This document shows, one piece after another, positions 43,226 to 52,100 of a DNA stretch of 64,000 nucleotides. How positions within the stretch are numbered: the first letter of the stretch is position 1; each line of letters opens with the position of its first letter. This DNA comes from Planctomycetaceae bacterium (lineage in GTDB: Bacteria > Planctomycetota > Phycisphaerae > Phycisphaerales > SM1A02). The stretch spans positions 124,001 through 188,000 of the forward strand of contig CANLHK010000007.1 of NCBI GenBank assembly GCA_947490615.1. Direction: 5' to 3'. The notes under the pieces are model-generated. The model saw only the letters and a program-made list of their open reading frames with translations, was not told the origin of the DNA and did no database searches. The position numbers and the translations under genes were made by a program.

Positions 43226-43918
43226 TCAGGCCAGCACATCGTCCATGCCGTACGAGCCCGCAGGCTTGCCTGCGAGCCACGCGGCCGCTCGGAGCGCTCC
43301 TGCGGCAAAGAGATCGCGCGAGACCGCCTGGTGCATGAGATGAATCCGCTCCGAGGGTCCCGCGAAGCGAATTTCATGCTCACCGATCGTGTCGCCCGCT
43401 CGAATCGCGTGGATGCGGTCGGCGGGGACCAACATGCCACCAAGTTCAACGGACCGAGCGATGGCGATCGCAGTCCCTGAAGGCGCATCCTTCTTGCGAT
43501 CGTGATGGCTCTCGACGATGTCGACGCTCCACCCTGACGGGCCGAGGAGCTCCGCAGCCATGGTCGCGAGCTTGCGAGTCACCGCGACGCCGAGCGAGGT
43601 GTTGGGCGCAACGAGCACAGCGTTGGTCTGAGCCAGCGCGGTCAATTCTTGCTGAATTCCTGCGGAAAGACCAGTGGTTCCCACCAACAGCGCTGCGCGG
43701 GTTTCACGCGCGAGCACCATGGCAGCGCGCGTTCCTGACTCGCTCGAGAAGTCGATGATCGTGTGCAACGGACCGTTCGATGCGGGACCAATCAGGCCAT
43801 CTTGGTCTTGACGATGCACGATGAGGAGCGATGGATGGTCGTTGGCAAGCGCATCGATGCGCGCACCCATTCGACCACCAGCACCGATGAGAGCGATCCT
43901 CGTCTGCACGCCTTGCAT
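43226..43918 (-). CDS. dapB: 4-hydroxy-tetrahydrodipicolinate reductase
   Basis: 230 residues if the ATG at 43918 is used. A GTG three codons later (43909) has a better-placed GAGAGGA site and is the likelier start. It reduces hydroxytetrahydrodipicolinate in lysine/diaminopimelate synthesis. Motifs: nucleotide loop GAGGRMG, GTTGLS (NADH-linked), the catalytic ESHHDRKKDAPSGTA and the C-terminal GSYGMDDVL. It is slightly shorter than E. coli DapB. It stands alone here, with no other dap gene in the window. It is divergent from the Lys/Ala peptide gene across an AT-richer 180-base region. Confidence 0.93.
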   Translation of the reverse strand: MQGVQTRIALIGAGGRMGARIDALANDHPSLLIVHRQDQDGLIGPASNGPLHTIIDFSSESGTRAAMVLARETRAALLVGTTGLSAGIQQELTALAQTNAVLVAPNTSLGVAVTRKLATMAAELLGPSGWSVDIVESHHDRKKDAPSGTAIAIARSVELGGMLVPADRIHAIRAGDTIGEHEIRFAGPSERIHLMHQAVSRDLFAAGALRAAAWLAGKPAGSYGMDDVLA

Positions 43919-44015
43919 TCCTCTCTGCGTCTTGCATGAGGCTTCGTTGGATCGCCCAATGCGTCGCTTGTTGCATATTTCTGTCAAGTCACTTTTCCTA
44001 TGTGGCCGATCTGTG

Positions 44016-44021
44016 TATAAC
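44016..44021 (+). promoter_or_regulatory. Candidate -10 element upstream of the Lys/Ala peptide gene
   Basis: TATAAC lies 80 bases before the ATG in the least GC-rich intergenic region of the window. The matching -35 (TTTTCC about 17-18 bases upstream) is poor, so the promoter is only a suggestion. Confidence 0.3.
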
Positions 44022-44100
44022 ACCAAGAGGTTGAGGCTCTGTTACGCCGGCTCCAACCTCACTCCGACTCCAAGAGCGTAACCCATCAAGGGAGCCAACA

Positions 44101-44196
44101 ATGGCTGCAAAGAAGAAGGCCGCTAAGAAGGCCGCAAAGAAGCCCGCGAAGAAGGCCGCAAAGAAGTCTGCCAAGAAGGCCGGCAAGAAGAAGTAA
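44101..44196 (+). CDS. 31-residue Lys/Ala histone H1-like peptide
   Basis: A tiny gene: ATG at 44101, TAA at 44194-44196, with AAGGGAG upstream. The product is a repeat of KKAAKK/KKPAKK-type units: about half Lys, a third Ala, with one Pro and one Ser, and no other domain. Such tails occur at the ends of bacterial histone H1-like proteins and are expected to bind DNA or RNA by charge. Here the tail is the whole protein. The AAG-rich codon use, the own ribosome-binding site and a perfect terminator 24 bases after the stop argue that it is real and highly expressed. It would be missed by many gene finders. Confidence 0.75.
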   Translation: MAAKKKAAKKAAKKPAKKAAKKSAKKAGKKK

Positions 44197-44219
44197 GTTC
44201 TTCGCTTTGAACGATGCTT

Positions 44220-44252
44220 GGAGGCCGCCGGAAGGCGGCCTCCGGCATTTTT
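44220..44252 (+). terminator. Rho-independent terminator after the Lys/Ala peptide gene
   Basis: A perfect 10-bp stem, GGAGGCCGCC (44220-44229) with GGCGGCCTCC (44234-44243), a GGAA tetraloop and a GGCATTTTT tail. Confidence 0.88.
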
Positions 44253-44470
44253 AGGCCTAGTTTTCTGCATGTTTTCAGCGCATCGCTGCGACGCAACAAC
44301 GACAGCGCATGCACGACAGAGTGAGACACGAGCGCGTGTGTGATCGCGCGCTATGATCGCGCCCCGCACGCGATGAGCGCTGCGGAGTTGTTGAGTCGCG
44401 TTGAGTGGCGTGTGCAGCACGCGCACTCAACACACCACGAGATCGCCACGAACACGGAGTCGCTCGCGCC

Positions 44471-44731
44471 ATGGCGCACGTCATCACGGAACCCTGCATC
44501 GGTACGAAGGACACGGCCTGCGTCGAAGTCTGCCCGGTCGACTGCATCCATCCGACAAAAAAAGAGAGCAGCTACGGAACGCACCAGCAGCTCTACATCG
44601 ACCCCGACACCTGCATCGACTGCGGCCTCTGCGTTGATGAGTGCCCTGTCCAGGCGATCTTCCCGCAGGACGATGTGCCCGTTGAGTGGCGCAAGTACAT
44701 CCAGATCAATGTCGACCACTTCAAGAAGTGA
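44471..44731 (+). CDS. fdxA: 7Fe/8Fe ferredoxin (FdxA-type)
   Basis: 86 residues from the ATG at 44471. Two cluster motifs are complete: Cys9, Cys17, Cys21 and Cys25 (EPCIGTKDTACVEVCPVDC), in which the 7-residue first spacing is typical of a [3Fe-4S] site, and Cys48, Cys51, Cys54 and Cys58 (CIDCGLCVDEC), a [4Fe-4S] site. It is a soluble electron carrier. The FdxA-like block QLYIDPDTCIDCGLC and the short C-terminus agree with Bacillus/Thermus-type ferredoxins. The in-frame extension upstream has no homology. A terminator follows about 90 bases downstream. Confidence 0.95.
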   Translation: MAHVITEPCIGTKDTACVEVCPVDCIHPTKKESSYGTHQQLYIDPDTCIDCGLCVDECPVQAIFPQDDVPVEWRKYIQINVDHFKK

Positions 44732-44823
44732 GCGCGCGCCTCGGGGCAACCCACTGAGCGCGACGCGGTCGACCTGAGCGCAGGATCGCGGGCTGGTTCG
44801 AGCGCAGAAATACGCACCAAAGA

Positions 44824-44862
44824 CAAACGCCGACCCACAGACGGGCCGGCGTTTGGGTTTTT
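44824..44862 (+). terminator. Rho-independent terminator after the ferredoxin gene
   Basis: CAAACGCCG (44824-44832) pairs with CGGCGTTTG (44847-44855), followed by GGTTTTT. It also faces the convergent gene at 44908-45375. Confidence 0.75.
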
Positions 44863-44907
44863 GAATTGAGCGCGGATTCGCGGCTGTCAGGCCAGAAATC
44901 GCCCTTC

Positions 44908-45375
44908 TCAGGGCTTCCAATCCTCGCCGTTGACCGACTCGTAGAGCGAGAGGGTCGACTCGTCGGTGGTCTGATCTGGCACGCGGGCGCGGACGATGCC
45001 GCGAATCGGGTTGTACCAGAACATGGCGCCCGATCCGCCGCGGAAGGTCGGGTCGCGCGGGTGGTTGCGGTCAAACTCACCTGGCTGGGCGAGCTCGATC
45101 CACGGCGCGTTGGCGTTGGCGAGCATGTTGCGCGAGGGCGACTGGTCAAACCACGCCGACTCGATGGTGTTGGGGTGGCCAAACTCATTGAGTTCGACAT
45201 CACCCACCGCCGAGTGGATGCCGACTTCGGCGCGGATACTCGAGAGCGCTGCCCGAGTCGCGTCGACGACGGACTCCTCGGCAAGGTTGGACTCATAGAG
45301 ATGGAGCGCCGTCACAAGCGCCGTGGCCGCGCACCCAACCACAAGAACATCAATACAGGCACGAAGTGGTCGCAT
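44908..45375 (-). CDS. Membrane-anchored exported protein of unknown function
   Basis: 155 residues from the ATG at 45375. The N-terminal helix (ACIDVLVVGCAATALVTALH) followed by ESNLAEESVVDATRAALSSI looks like the shape of a pseudopilin, but there is no Gly-Phe-Thr-Leu-Ile-Glu cleavage signature, so it is more likely a signal-anchored periplasmic protein. The C-terminal part contains a Gly/Phe/Trp-rich block (FRGGSGAMFWYNPIRGIVRA). No family is recognised. It is convergent with the ferredoxin and divergent from the M16-like gene. Confidence 0.6.
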   Translation of the reverse strand: MRPLRACIDVLVVGCAATALVTALHLYESNLAEESVVDATRAALSSIRAEVGIHSAVGDVELNEFGHPNTIESAWFDQSPSRNMLANANAPWIELAQPGEFDRNHPRDPTFRGGSGAMFWYNPIRGIVRARVPDQTTDESTLSLYESVNGEDWKP

Positions 45376-45556
45376 GGTTGTATTCCGCTGTTCACATCCT
45401 CGGACATCGAGGGACGCGTGATTCATCGACGCGTGGCGGGCGGAAATTCGGCACATCCCCACTCAGCGCAGGCTTGCGGGTCGGGTTGCGCAGGCTGTGT
45501 TGGCTGCAACGGTTCGGCCGAAAGGCTCGGCGCGCACGCCTGATAGCATCCGCGCG

Positions 45557-46828
45557 ATGCCTGCAACCACGATGCCTAGCACGAATCCGATCCGCGTTCG
45601 CGTGCTTGACTGTGGCATGCCCCTACTCGTCGAAGAGATGGCGGGTGTTCGGACGGCGGCGGTGAGTTGGCTGCTCCCCGCGGGCAACGCCACCGATCCT
45701 GAGGGCGAGGCGGGCGACGGGTGGTCGACCCTCCACGCGGAACTCTGCCAGCGCGGCGCGGGCGATCGGGACAGCCGCGCCTACAGCGACGCGCTCGATC
45801 GTGCGGGTGTGCAGCGGGCGGTCACTCCTGCTGCGGTCCACATCGTGGTGGGCGGTACGACGATGGGTTCGCGCGTCGATGAGGCCCTCGCGCTCTTCGC
45901 GGATCTTGTGGTTCGGCCTCATCTTCCCGCCGAGGCGCTTCCTGCAGTGTGCAGTCTCGCGCTGCAGTCGCTCGAAAGCTTGCAAGACGATCCGCAACAC
46001 CGCGTGACGCTGCGGTTGCGCGAGCGTCATTTGCCACCGCCGTTCAATCGCTCGGGCTACGGAAACAAGGCGACCTTTGAGCGCGCCGACATCACCACGC
46101 TGCGCGGTGATTGGATGAACCGCGCGCGACCCGTTGGTTCGATCCTCTCGGTTGCGGGTGCCGTTGATGCCGATGAGCTTGCGCGTGTGCTCGATCGACT
46201 TCTCAAGGGTTGGCACGGCACGGCACTTGATGTGCGCGCGAGTGGCGAGGCCATCGGTGGAGTTCTCCACGAAGAGGACTCTTCCAATCAGACGCACCTG
46301 GCTCTGGGATTGCACGCGCCGAGCGAGCAGGAGCCCGAGAGCTTGCTCTGTCGTTTGGCGACGAACATTCTGGGCGGCGAGACCTCGAGTCGGCTCTTTA
46401 TGGAAGTGCGCGAGAAGCGCGGCCTGTGCTACTCCGTCAGTGCGGGCTACGCGGGAGGCCGCGATCGCGGCATGGTCGCGCTCTACGCGGGCAGCACGCC
46501 CGAACGCGCACAGGAGACGCTCGACACCATGCTCGGAGAGCTCACGCGGTTTGAGGGCGGCGTGGATGAAGGCGAGTTCCGCCGCGCGGTCGTAGGCATG
46601 AAGAGTCGTCTGGTCATGCAAGGCGAGAGCACCGCCGCGCGTGCTGCAGCGTTGGGCAGCGATTGGTATCGCCTCGGGCGCTGTCGTTCGCTCGACGAGT
46701 TGTCAGCCGAGGTCGATGCGGTCACGCTGCGGCAACTCAACGCGTGGATCGCCTCAGCGATGGGCGCAGCGTGGCGCAAGGGCATGACGGTGTGCAGCGT
46801 GGGGCAGCAGGCGCCGCGTCTTCCGTGA
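45557..46828 (+). CDS. M16-family peptidase-like protein without the zinc motif
   Basis: 423 residues from the ATG at 45557. The M16 fold is supported by the ordered blocks MPLLVEEMAGVRTAAVSWLL, the helix GEAGDGWSTLHAELCQRGA, and in the second half LATNILGGETSSRLFMEVRE with KRGLCYSVSAGY. Active M16 proteases have HXXEH after the first helix; the aligned segment here is WSTLHAE, so the zinc ligands are missing. It therefore resembles the non-catalytic partner subunit of two-gene M16 proteases, but no catalytic partner lies next to it. Its location is probably cytosolic; there is no signal peptide. Confidence 0.82.
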   Translation: MPATTMPSTNPIRVRVLDCGMPLLVEEMAGVRTAAVSWLLPAGNATDPEGEAGDGWSTLHAELCQRGAGDRDSRAYSDALDRAGVQRAVTPAAVHIVVGGTTMGSRVDEALALFADLVVRPHLPAEALPAVCSLALQSLESLQDDPQHRVTLRLRERHLPPPFNRSGYGNKATFERADITTLRGDWMNRARPVGSILSVAGAVDADELARVLDRLLKGWHGTALDVRASGEAIGGVLHEEDSSNQTHLALGLHAPSEQEPESLLCRLATNILGGETSSRLFMEVREKRGLCYSVSAGYAGGRDRGMVALYAGSTPERAQETLDTMLGELTRFEGGVDEGEFRRAVVGMKSRLVMQGESTAARAAALGSDWYRLGRCRSLDELSAEVDAVTLRQLNAWIASAMGAAWRKGMTVCSVGQQAPRLP

Positions 46829-46851
46829 CGCGTGGTGCGCAGGCGGTCCTC

Positions 46852-47115
46852 TTAGAGGCGCTCAATCACGCTGTAACGATCGAGGATGAGCGAGACGCGT
46901 TCGCCATCGTCCTTCTGAATCTCCAACCGATCGAGCCAGAGCTTGTCGTCTTTGGCGTGGGCGAACCACGAACCAGTCGCAGCCTGTCGGTAGCGAAGCA
47001 CGGTGCCAACGACGGCGGTGGTCCAGACCGTGTGGGTCTGCGGCAGCTGCTGCGTGACGCGCACGCGGCTACCGGGTTGAAGACCTGCGATCTCGAGAGC
47101 GGCGGACTCAAGCAT
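46852..47115 (-). CDS. Conserved small protein of unknown function
   Basis: 87 residues from the ATG at 47115. The sequence is compact and beta-rich (SRVRVTQQLPQTHTVWTTAV, then VVGTVLRYRQAATGSWFAHA and DKLWLDRLEIQKDDGERVSL), with no signal peptide or cysteines. The W.T.V.G.V..Y.Q...GSW.AH pattern suggests an SH3-like or Hfq-sized barrel. I remember similar short proteins in Planctomycetota but no function. It is divergent from the lipoprotein gene with 54 bases between starts. Confidence 0.68.
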   Translation of the reverse strand: MLESAALEIAGLQPGSRVRVTQQLPQTHTVWTTAVVGTVLRYRQAATGSWFAHAKDDKLWLDRLEIQKDDGERVSLILDRYSVIERL

Positions 47116-47169
47116 GGGGCGCGGAGTATACATCCCGCGCGCGACGGCCTCAGTTCGTAGGCTACCTGT

Positions 47170-47748
47170 ATGGCTGCTCTTGACCGACTCCGCGTTGCGT
47201 GCATCATGGCGTCCATGACGGCGCTGTCCGTTGGCGCACTCGTCGCGTCCTGCGTGTCGGTGCCGATCGATCCGACGGCGAATATCCCGATCCGTGCCAG
47301 CGAGAGTGCCGACGAAGGAGATCCGCTGCCTGCGGCCCTTTCTCCGGTCGCCAGCAAAGTCGCCGCCGACGAGCGCGCGCCGCACCGCGCCGTGGCCATG
47401 GTGATCTCCAAGTTGTCGCGCATCGAGCGCGTTGCGGGCGCACCGATCCTGATTGATGTGCGCCTCGACGCCGTGGACGCCTCGGGCGAGCCCGCGCCAC
47501 TGGCTGGCGACCTGCGCATCGTGTCGACCTCGTCACGCTGCGAGCCGCGGCATCTGGCCTTCGATGTCGCGCTCGCGACCAAGCGACAGGCAGAGAAGCG
47601 CTACGACGCGACGCTGCAACAGTATGTGTTGCGATTGCAACCCGAATGGGATGTCGAACCGTTGGTGGGCGACGAACTCAACCTCACCGCGACGCTCACA
47701 GCTCTCGATGGCAGCGTGCTCGAGGCCACGACGCGACTCACCTGGTGA
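47170..47748 (+). CDS. Putative lipoprotein of unknown function
   Basis: 192 residues. The signal peptide ends in LVASC (Cys28), a good lipobox. The mature part contains an Ig-like or DUF-type beta region (RVAGAPILIDVRLDAVDASG, LAGDLRIVSTSSR, QPEWDVEPLVGDELNLTATL). No enzyme motif. The ATG follows a GTAG/CTACCTGT context with no strong ribosome-binding site. Function unknown. Confidence 0.65.
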   Translation: MAALDRLRVACIMASMTALSVGALVASCVSVPIDPTANIPIRASESADEGDPLPAALSPVASKVAADERAPHRAVAMVISKLSRIERVAGAPILIDVRLDAVDASGEPAPLAGDLRIVSTSSRCEPRHLAFDVALATKRQAEKRYDATLQQYVLRLQPEWDVEPLVGDELNLTATLTALDGSVLEATTRLTW

Positions 47749-47778
47749 GCCGCGTCGCGAGAGCACCTCGGCACCGAC

Positions 47779-49110
47779 TTACTTCCCAGCGCGCTTGAGC
47801 TTCTCGTCGTACTTCGCCTTCATTTCGCTCTGGTGTGAGGCGAGATCGATCGACTTGCCATCGATCCACGCCGCCGACACAGCGCTGGTGAGTTCGAGCG
47901 GATGTCCAGTCGTGAGAATGATCGTCGCGCTCTTGAGCGGCTCGATGGTTCCGTAGCGCGTGTGGATGCCGGCAATCTTGCAGGGCGTCGAGGTCACGGC
48001 ACGCAGCGCCGCTTCCTTGTCGAGGCCAAACGCAGCGGCGGTTCCAGCGTGGTGCGGAAGATTGCGCGAGTGCGCGGGCTCATCGCCTGTGGCAATCGAG
48101 AATTCGATGCCCGCTTCGGCAAGAAGGCGCGGCAACTCATACGACGCACTCGTGGCCACATGTCGGTTGCTCGGCACCTTGTGCACGCCTTGGATGACGA
48201 CAGGAATTGAGTGTGCCTTGAGGATCGGGATCGCCGTCTCGATGCCTTCGGTTCCGATGATGACGCAGCGCAAGCCGCGCGAAGTACACCACGCGACCGC
48301 ACTCTCAATCTGCGCAGCGCTTCCGACTTGGACAAACACGGGATCCTTCCCCGAGAGCACATCACGCATCGCTTCGGCGCGCGTGTCGTGGGCGACGGTG
48401 GGATCGGCAACGCGCGCGGCGAGGATCGTCTTCATGTCGTCGAAGAACCGCGCGATCTTGGCGAGGTCTTCGGTGGCGCGACGCTTCTGGTCTTCGGGTG
48501 AACGACGCGACGCGAAACTGCGCGCGGGTTCCACCATCGGCCAAGTCATGACCAAACCAATCGACGGGTCAATCGTGAGTTCTTCAGGAGTCCATCCGTC
48601 GAGTCGCAATGCCGACGCGCTGCCTGAGATGAGTCCGCCCTCAGGAACGCTGATCGAAATCAGCACACCAGCCGCGCGCGCGACCGTGAGGAGATCGCTG
48701 TCAGGATTGATCGCGATGGCGGGCGTGACCTCGGGGCGCAGCTCACCGATCTCGGTGCGGTCGTCGGTGGCTTCGACTTGCAGGGTTTCGACCAATCCAA
48801 GCGTGGTGGGAAAGAGACAGAAGCCTGGAGAGAGATGCTTGCCTGCTGCGTCGATGACTTCGCATCCAGCAGGAAGCGTGGGCACGCCTGGTCCGATCGA
48901 AGTGATGCGGCCTCCATCAAAGAGGACATGGCCATCGTTGATGACGCCGCCATCGGCCATCGCGGTGTGCACGACGGCGTGCGTGATCACGATGGCGTGC
49001 GACTGCGCGGGCGCGGGAACGATGTCACTCTGCGCCCAAGTTGGCGCGACACAGAGAACCAGTGACGCGAGAGAAGCAGCGGAAGTGCTGGTGATGCTGT
49101 GGGTGTTCAT
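47779..49110 (-). CDS. Exported amidohydrolase-like protein without metal ligands
   Basis: 443 residues from the ATG at 49110, opening a signal peptide (ending TWAQ). The frame shows the amidohydrolase outer beta-sandwich (HAVVHTAMADGGVINDGHVL, IDAAGKHLSPGFCLFPTTLG) and the C-terminal return (GTAAAFGLDKEAALRAVTST, YGTIEPLKSATIILTTGHPL). The HXH pair normally after the sandwich (PGFIDxHxH) is replaced by PGFCLFPTTLG, and the later His and Asp ligands are not obvious. It is probably a catalytically altered or non-enzymatic member. It follows the 1207-residue homologue with 23 bases between them. Confidence 0.82.
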   Translation of the reverse strand: MNTHSITSTSAASLASLVLCVAPTWAQSDIVPAPAQSHAIVITHAVVHTAMADGGVINDGHVLFDGGRITSIGPGVPTLPAGCEVIDAAGKHLSPGFCLFPTTLGLVETLQVEATDDRTEIGELRPEVTPAIAINPDSDLLTVARAAGVLISISVPEGGLISGSASALRLDGWTPEELTIDPSIGLVMTWPMVEPARSFASRRSPEDQKRRATEDLAKIARFFDDMKTILAARVADPTVAHDTRAEAMRDVLSGKDPVFVQVGSAAQIESAVAWCTSRGLRCVIIGTEGIETAIPILKAHSIPVVIQGVHKVPSNRHVATSASYELPRLLAEAGIEFSIATGDEPAHSRNLPHHAGTAAAFGLDKEAALRAVTSTPCKIAGIHTRYGTIEPLKSATIILTTGHPLELTSAVSAAWIDGKSIDLASHQSEMKAKYDEKLKRAGK

Positions 49111-49133
49111 GGTGAGGTCCTTCGCTGCGAGCG

Positions 49134-52100
49134 TCAGTTGAGAAGTGTGTCTGCGGTGGGCACGGCGTCGTTCAGGGCGCTGCAACCGCAATCACCTTGC
49201 ACGGAGGGAATCGGATCAAGTCCGCGCGCGATGCGAAGCCAGATCGCGTCTTCGCGTTCATCGAGCAGTCGTTCGAGAAGCGATGGCGGACGACCGCGTC
49301 CGCCGCGTCCGCGACCTCCGCCACCTGCGCCGCCAAACCCTCCGCCACCCGCTGCACCACCACCTGCGCGGTCTTCGGCAGCCGTGGCTTTCGCGAGGAG
49401 CGCGCCGCGCGACTTGATCACGCTCGCGCGCATCTCAGCTTCTTCGGCGCGCGAATAGCGACGCACGCCGTCAATCCAAGTCTCTTCGCAGCGCGTGAAC
49501 GCACTGAGTGGTTCGCCGTTCCACACCACGAAGTCCGCGTCCTTGCCCACCTCGAGTGAGCCCGTGCGCGCGTCGACGCGCAATTGCTTGGCGGGATTGA
49601 GCGTGACCAACTTGAGCGCGTCTTCGGGCGAGAGCCCGCCGTACCGCATCGACTTGGCGGCTTCCATATTCATGCGTCGCGCGAGTTCGTCGGAGTCGCT
49701 GTTGAAGCTCACGAGGACACCCGCGCGCTGCAACATCGCGCCGTTCCAAGGAAGCGCGTCCATCACTTCGATCTTGTAGGCCCACCAGTCGCTGAAGCTC
49801 GACGCTCCTGCGCCGTGGGCGGCGATCTCAGGCGCGACCTTGTAGCCCTCGAGCACATGCTGCAGCGTGGCGATGCGGAAACCGAATCGCTCGGCGGTGC
49901 GCAAGAGCATGAGGATCTCGTCTTGGCGATAGCTGTGGCAATGGACTAGGCGTGTGCCTTCGAGAATCTCCGCGAGCGTTTCGAGTTCAAGATCGATGCG
50001 TGGCGGAGTCACCCGCGACTTCGCTGCAGGATCAAGTGCCGCGTAGGCCTTCTGTGCGGCGCGGTACTCGCGCGCGGTCGTGAAAGCGTCGTCGTAGAAA
50101 CTCGCGACACCCATGCGCGACGACGGATAGCGCGAAGTCGAGCGCGTGACATTCTCACCGAGCGCGAACTTGATGCCGCTTGGCGCGCCTTCAAAGCGGA
50201 ACGCTTCTGCGCCAGCGCCCCAACGAATCTTGACCACCGAGTTGCGGCCGCCGATGGGATTCGCGGAGCCGTGCAACTGGTTCACCGCGACGAGTCCGCC
50301 CGCGAGTTGCCGATACCAATCGATGTCGGTCGGGTCGATGCAGTCGCCGATCCACACTTCAGCGGTGTTGGCTTGCGAGCCTTCGTTCACGCCGCCTGAG
50401 ATACCCGTGTGACTGTGGCAATCGATGAGACCTGGTGTGATGTGCTTGCCCGTCCCGTCGATGACCGTGGCACCTTCTGGAACAGCGATGTCGGCCGCGA
50501 CCTCGATGATCTTTCCGTCGCGCACCAGCAGGTCGCCCTGTTGCAGCGTGCCTTGTGTGCCGAGTGTCCAGATCGTGGCGTTCTGCACGACGACGACGCC
50601 ACTCAGTGGTGGCTGCGAAGGAAGACGACCGTATTCGCCAAACGGCATCGGGAGCTCGTCCTTCCACAGCGTCTCGCGTTCGTCGGGCTTCTTCTCTCCG
50701 CCAGCACCGCCGCCGCCACCACGACGACCACGACGGGGGCGCTCGCCCTCAGCAGGCGCAGCGTCGTCCGCGGGCTTCGCGTCAGTCGCAGGCTTCGCTT
50801 GGTCTGCGTTGTCGTCGGTCTTCGGCGCGTCGGCTGCAGCGGGTTCAGGCTTCGCATCGCCTTCAGCAGGCGTTGCGGGCTTGGCTTCAGGCGCCACGCG
50901 GGTGAGCGTGAAGACCACCCGCGCGCCGTCGGCGCATTCGGCCGTCATCGTCGCGGAGTCGCGCGCTCCTGCGATCGCCACGCGAATCTCGCCTTCGAGA
51001 CCAAACGGCTTGCCGTCGAAGATTCCTGAGGCGCGGCCATCGGTCGAGACACTGGCGCGACGCGCACTGGCCGCACCAGCCTTCGGTGGTTCGATCTTCG
51101 GTGTTGCGGCCTTGGCTGCGTCGTCAGGCTTCGCAGCTTCGTCCTTCGGAGTTTCTTCCTTTTTGGGCTCGTCGAGTGCAGCTTCGGGAGCCTTCTCGCC
51201 TTCGGCTGGAGTCCAGGTTGCCTTCAGCGTTCCATCTTTTGGATCGAGCGCGACGCGGAGATCGGCAGCGAGTGGCTTGGCTGTCGTTGAGGACGCCGTC
51301 ACGGTGAATGCGCCTGCGGCAAGGACTGGCGCATCCGGCGGAAGCAACACAGGAGCGCCCGCGACGAACATCGCGTCGAACTTGGTTTCCGCGTCAAACG
51401 GATCGCCCGCAGCGACGATGAGGTTGGCGATCTTGCCGACTTCGAGTGTGCCGACGCGCGCATCGATACCGAGCAGTTGCGCGGGAACCGTCGTGAGCGC
51501 TGCGAGCGCTTCGTCCTTGGTTACGCCGTGCGTGATCGCGTCGGCGAGTCGCTTGCGAAACGAACTCTTGTCCTGCATGCGATGGGTCGTCAGAGCGACC
51601 TTGGAGCCTGCAGCGATGAAGCGCTTGGGATTCGTCGGGGCATAGCGCCAGGTCATGAGTTCGCGCAGTGACACCGAGTCTGCAGCGGTGGGCGAGACCA
51701 GATCGGGCGGTTGCGGAAACTCCAAGGGCAAGATGAGTGCAGCGTGCGCGTCAGCGAGCAGCGCGGTGAGTTCGGCCTGCGCGCGAAACTCGTTGCCGTT
51801 GCCCAGGACCGTGAGTCCGACGGCGGGCAAGTGCGTTCGTGCAAGGCGCACGAGTCGGGCGACCTCGAGTTCATCGCTGGCATCCACGATGAGTCCGTGA
51901 CGACCATCAACCAACGGCTGCAGCGCGTCGAGCGCGTTCATCTCATCGAGCGGCATCGCGGGATGTGCGACGGCGCGGGAGTCGTGCCGCCACGCTGCGT
52001 CGAGGAAGGTCTGACGCATGAGCGCGTACGAGCCCATGAGGCTCGAGGGGTAACTCGAACCGCGTTCGCCGCGCTGCCCCTGTTGTCCGACGCCTGGAGT

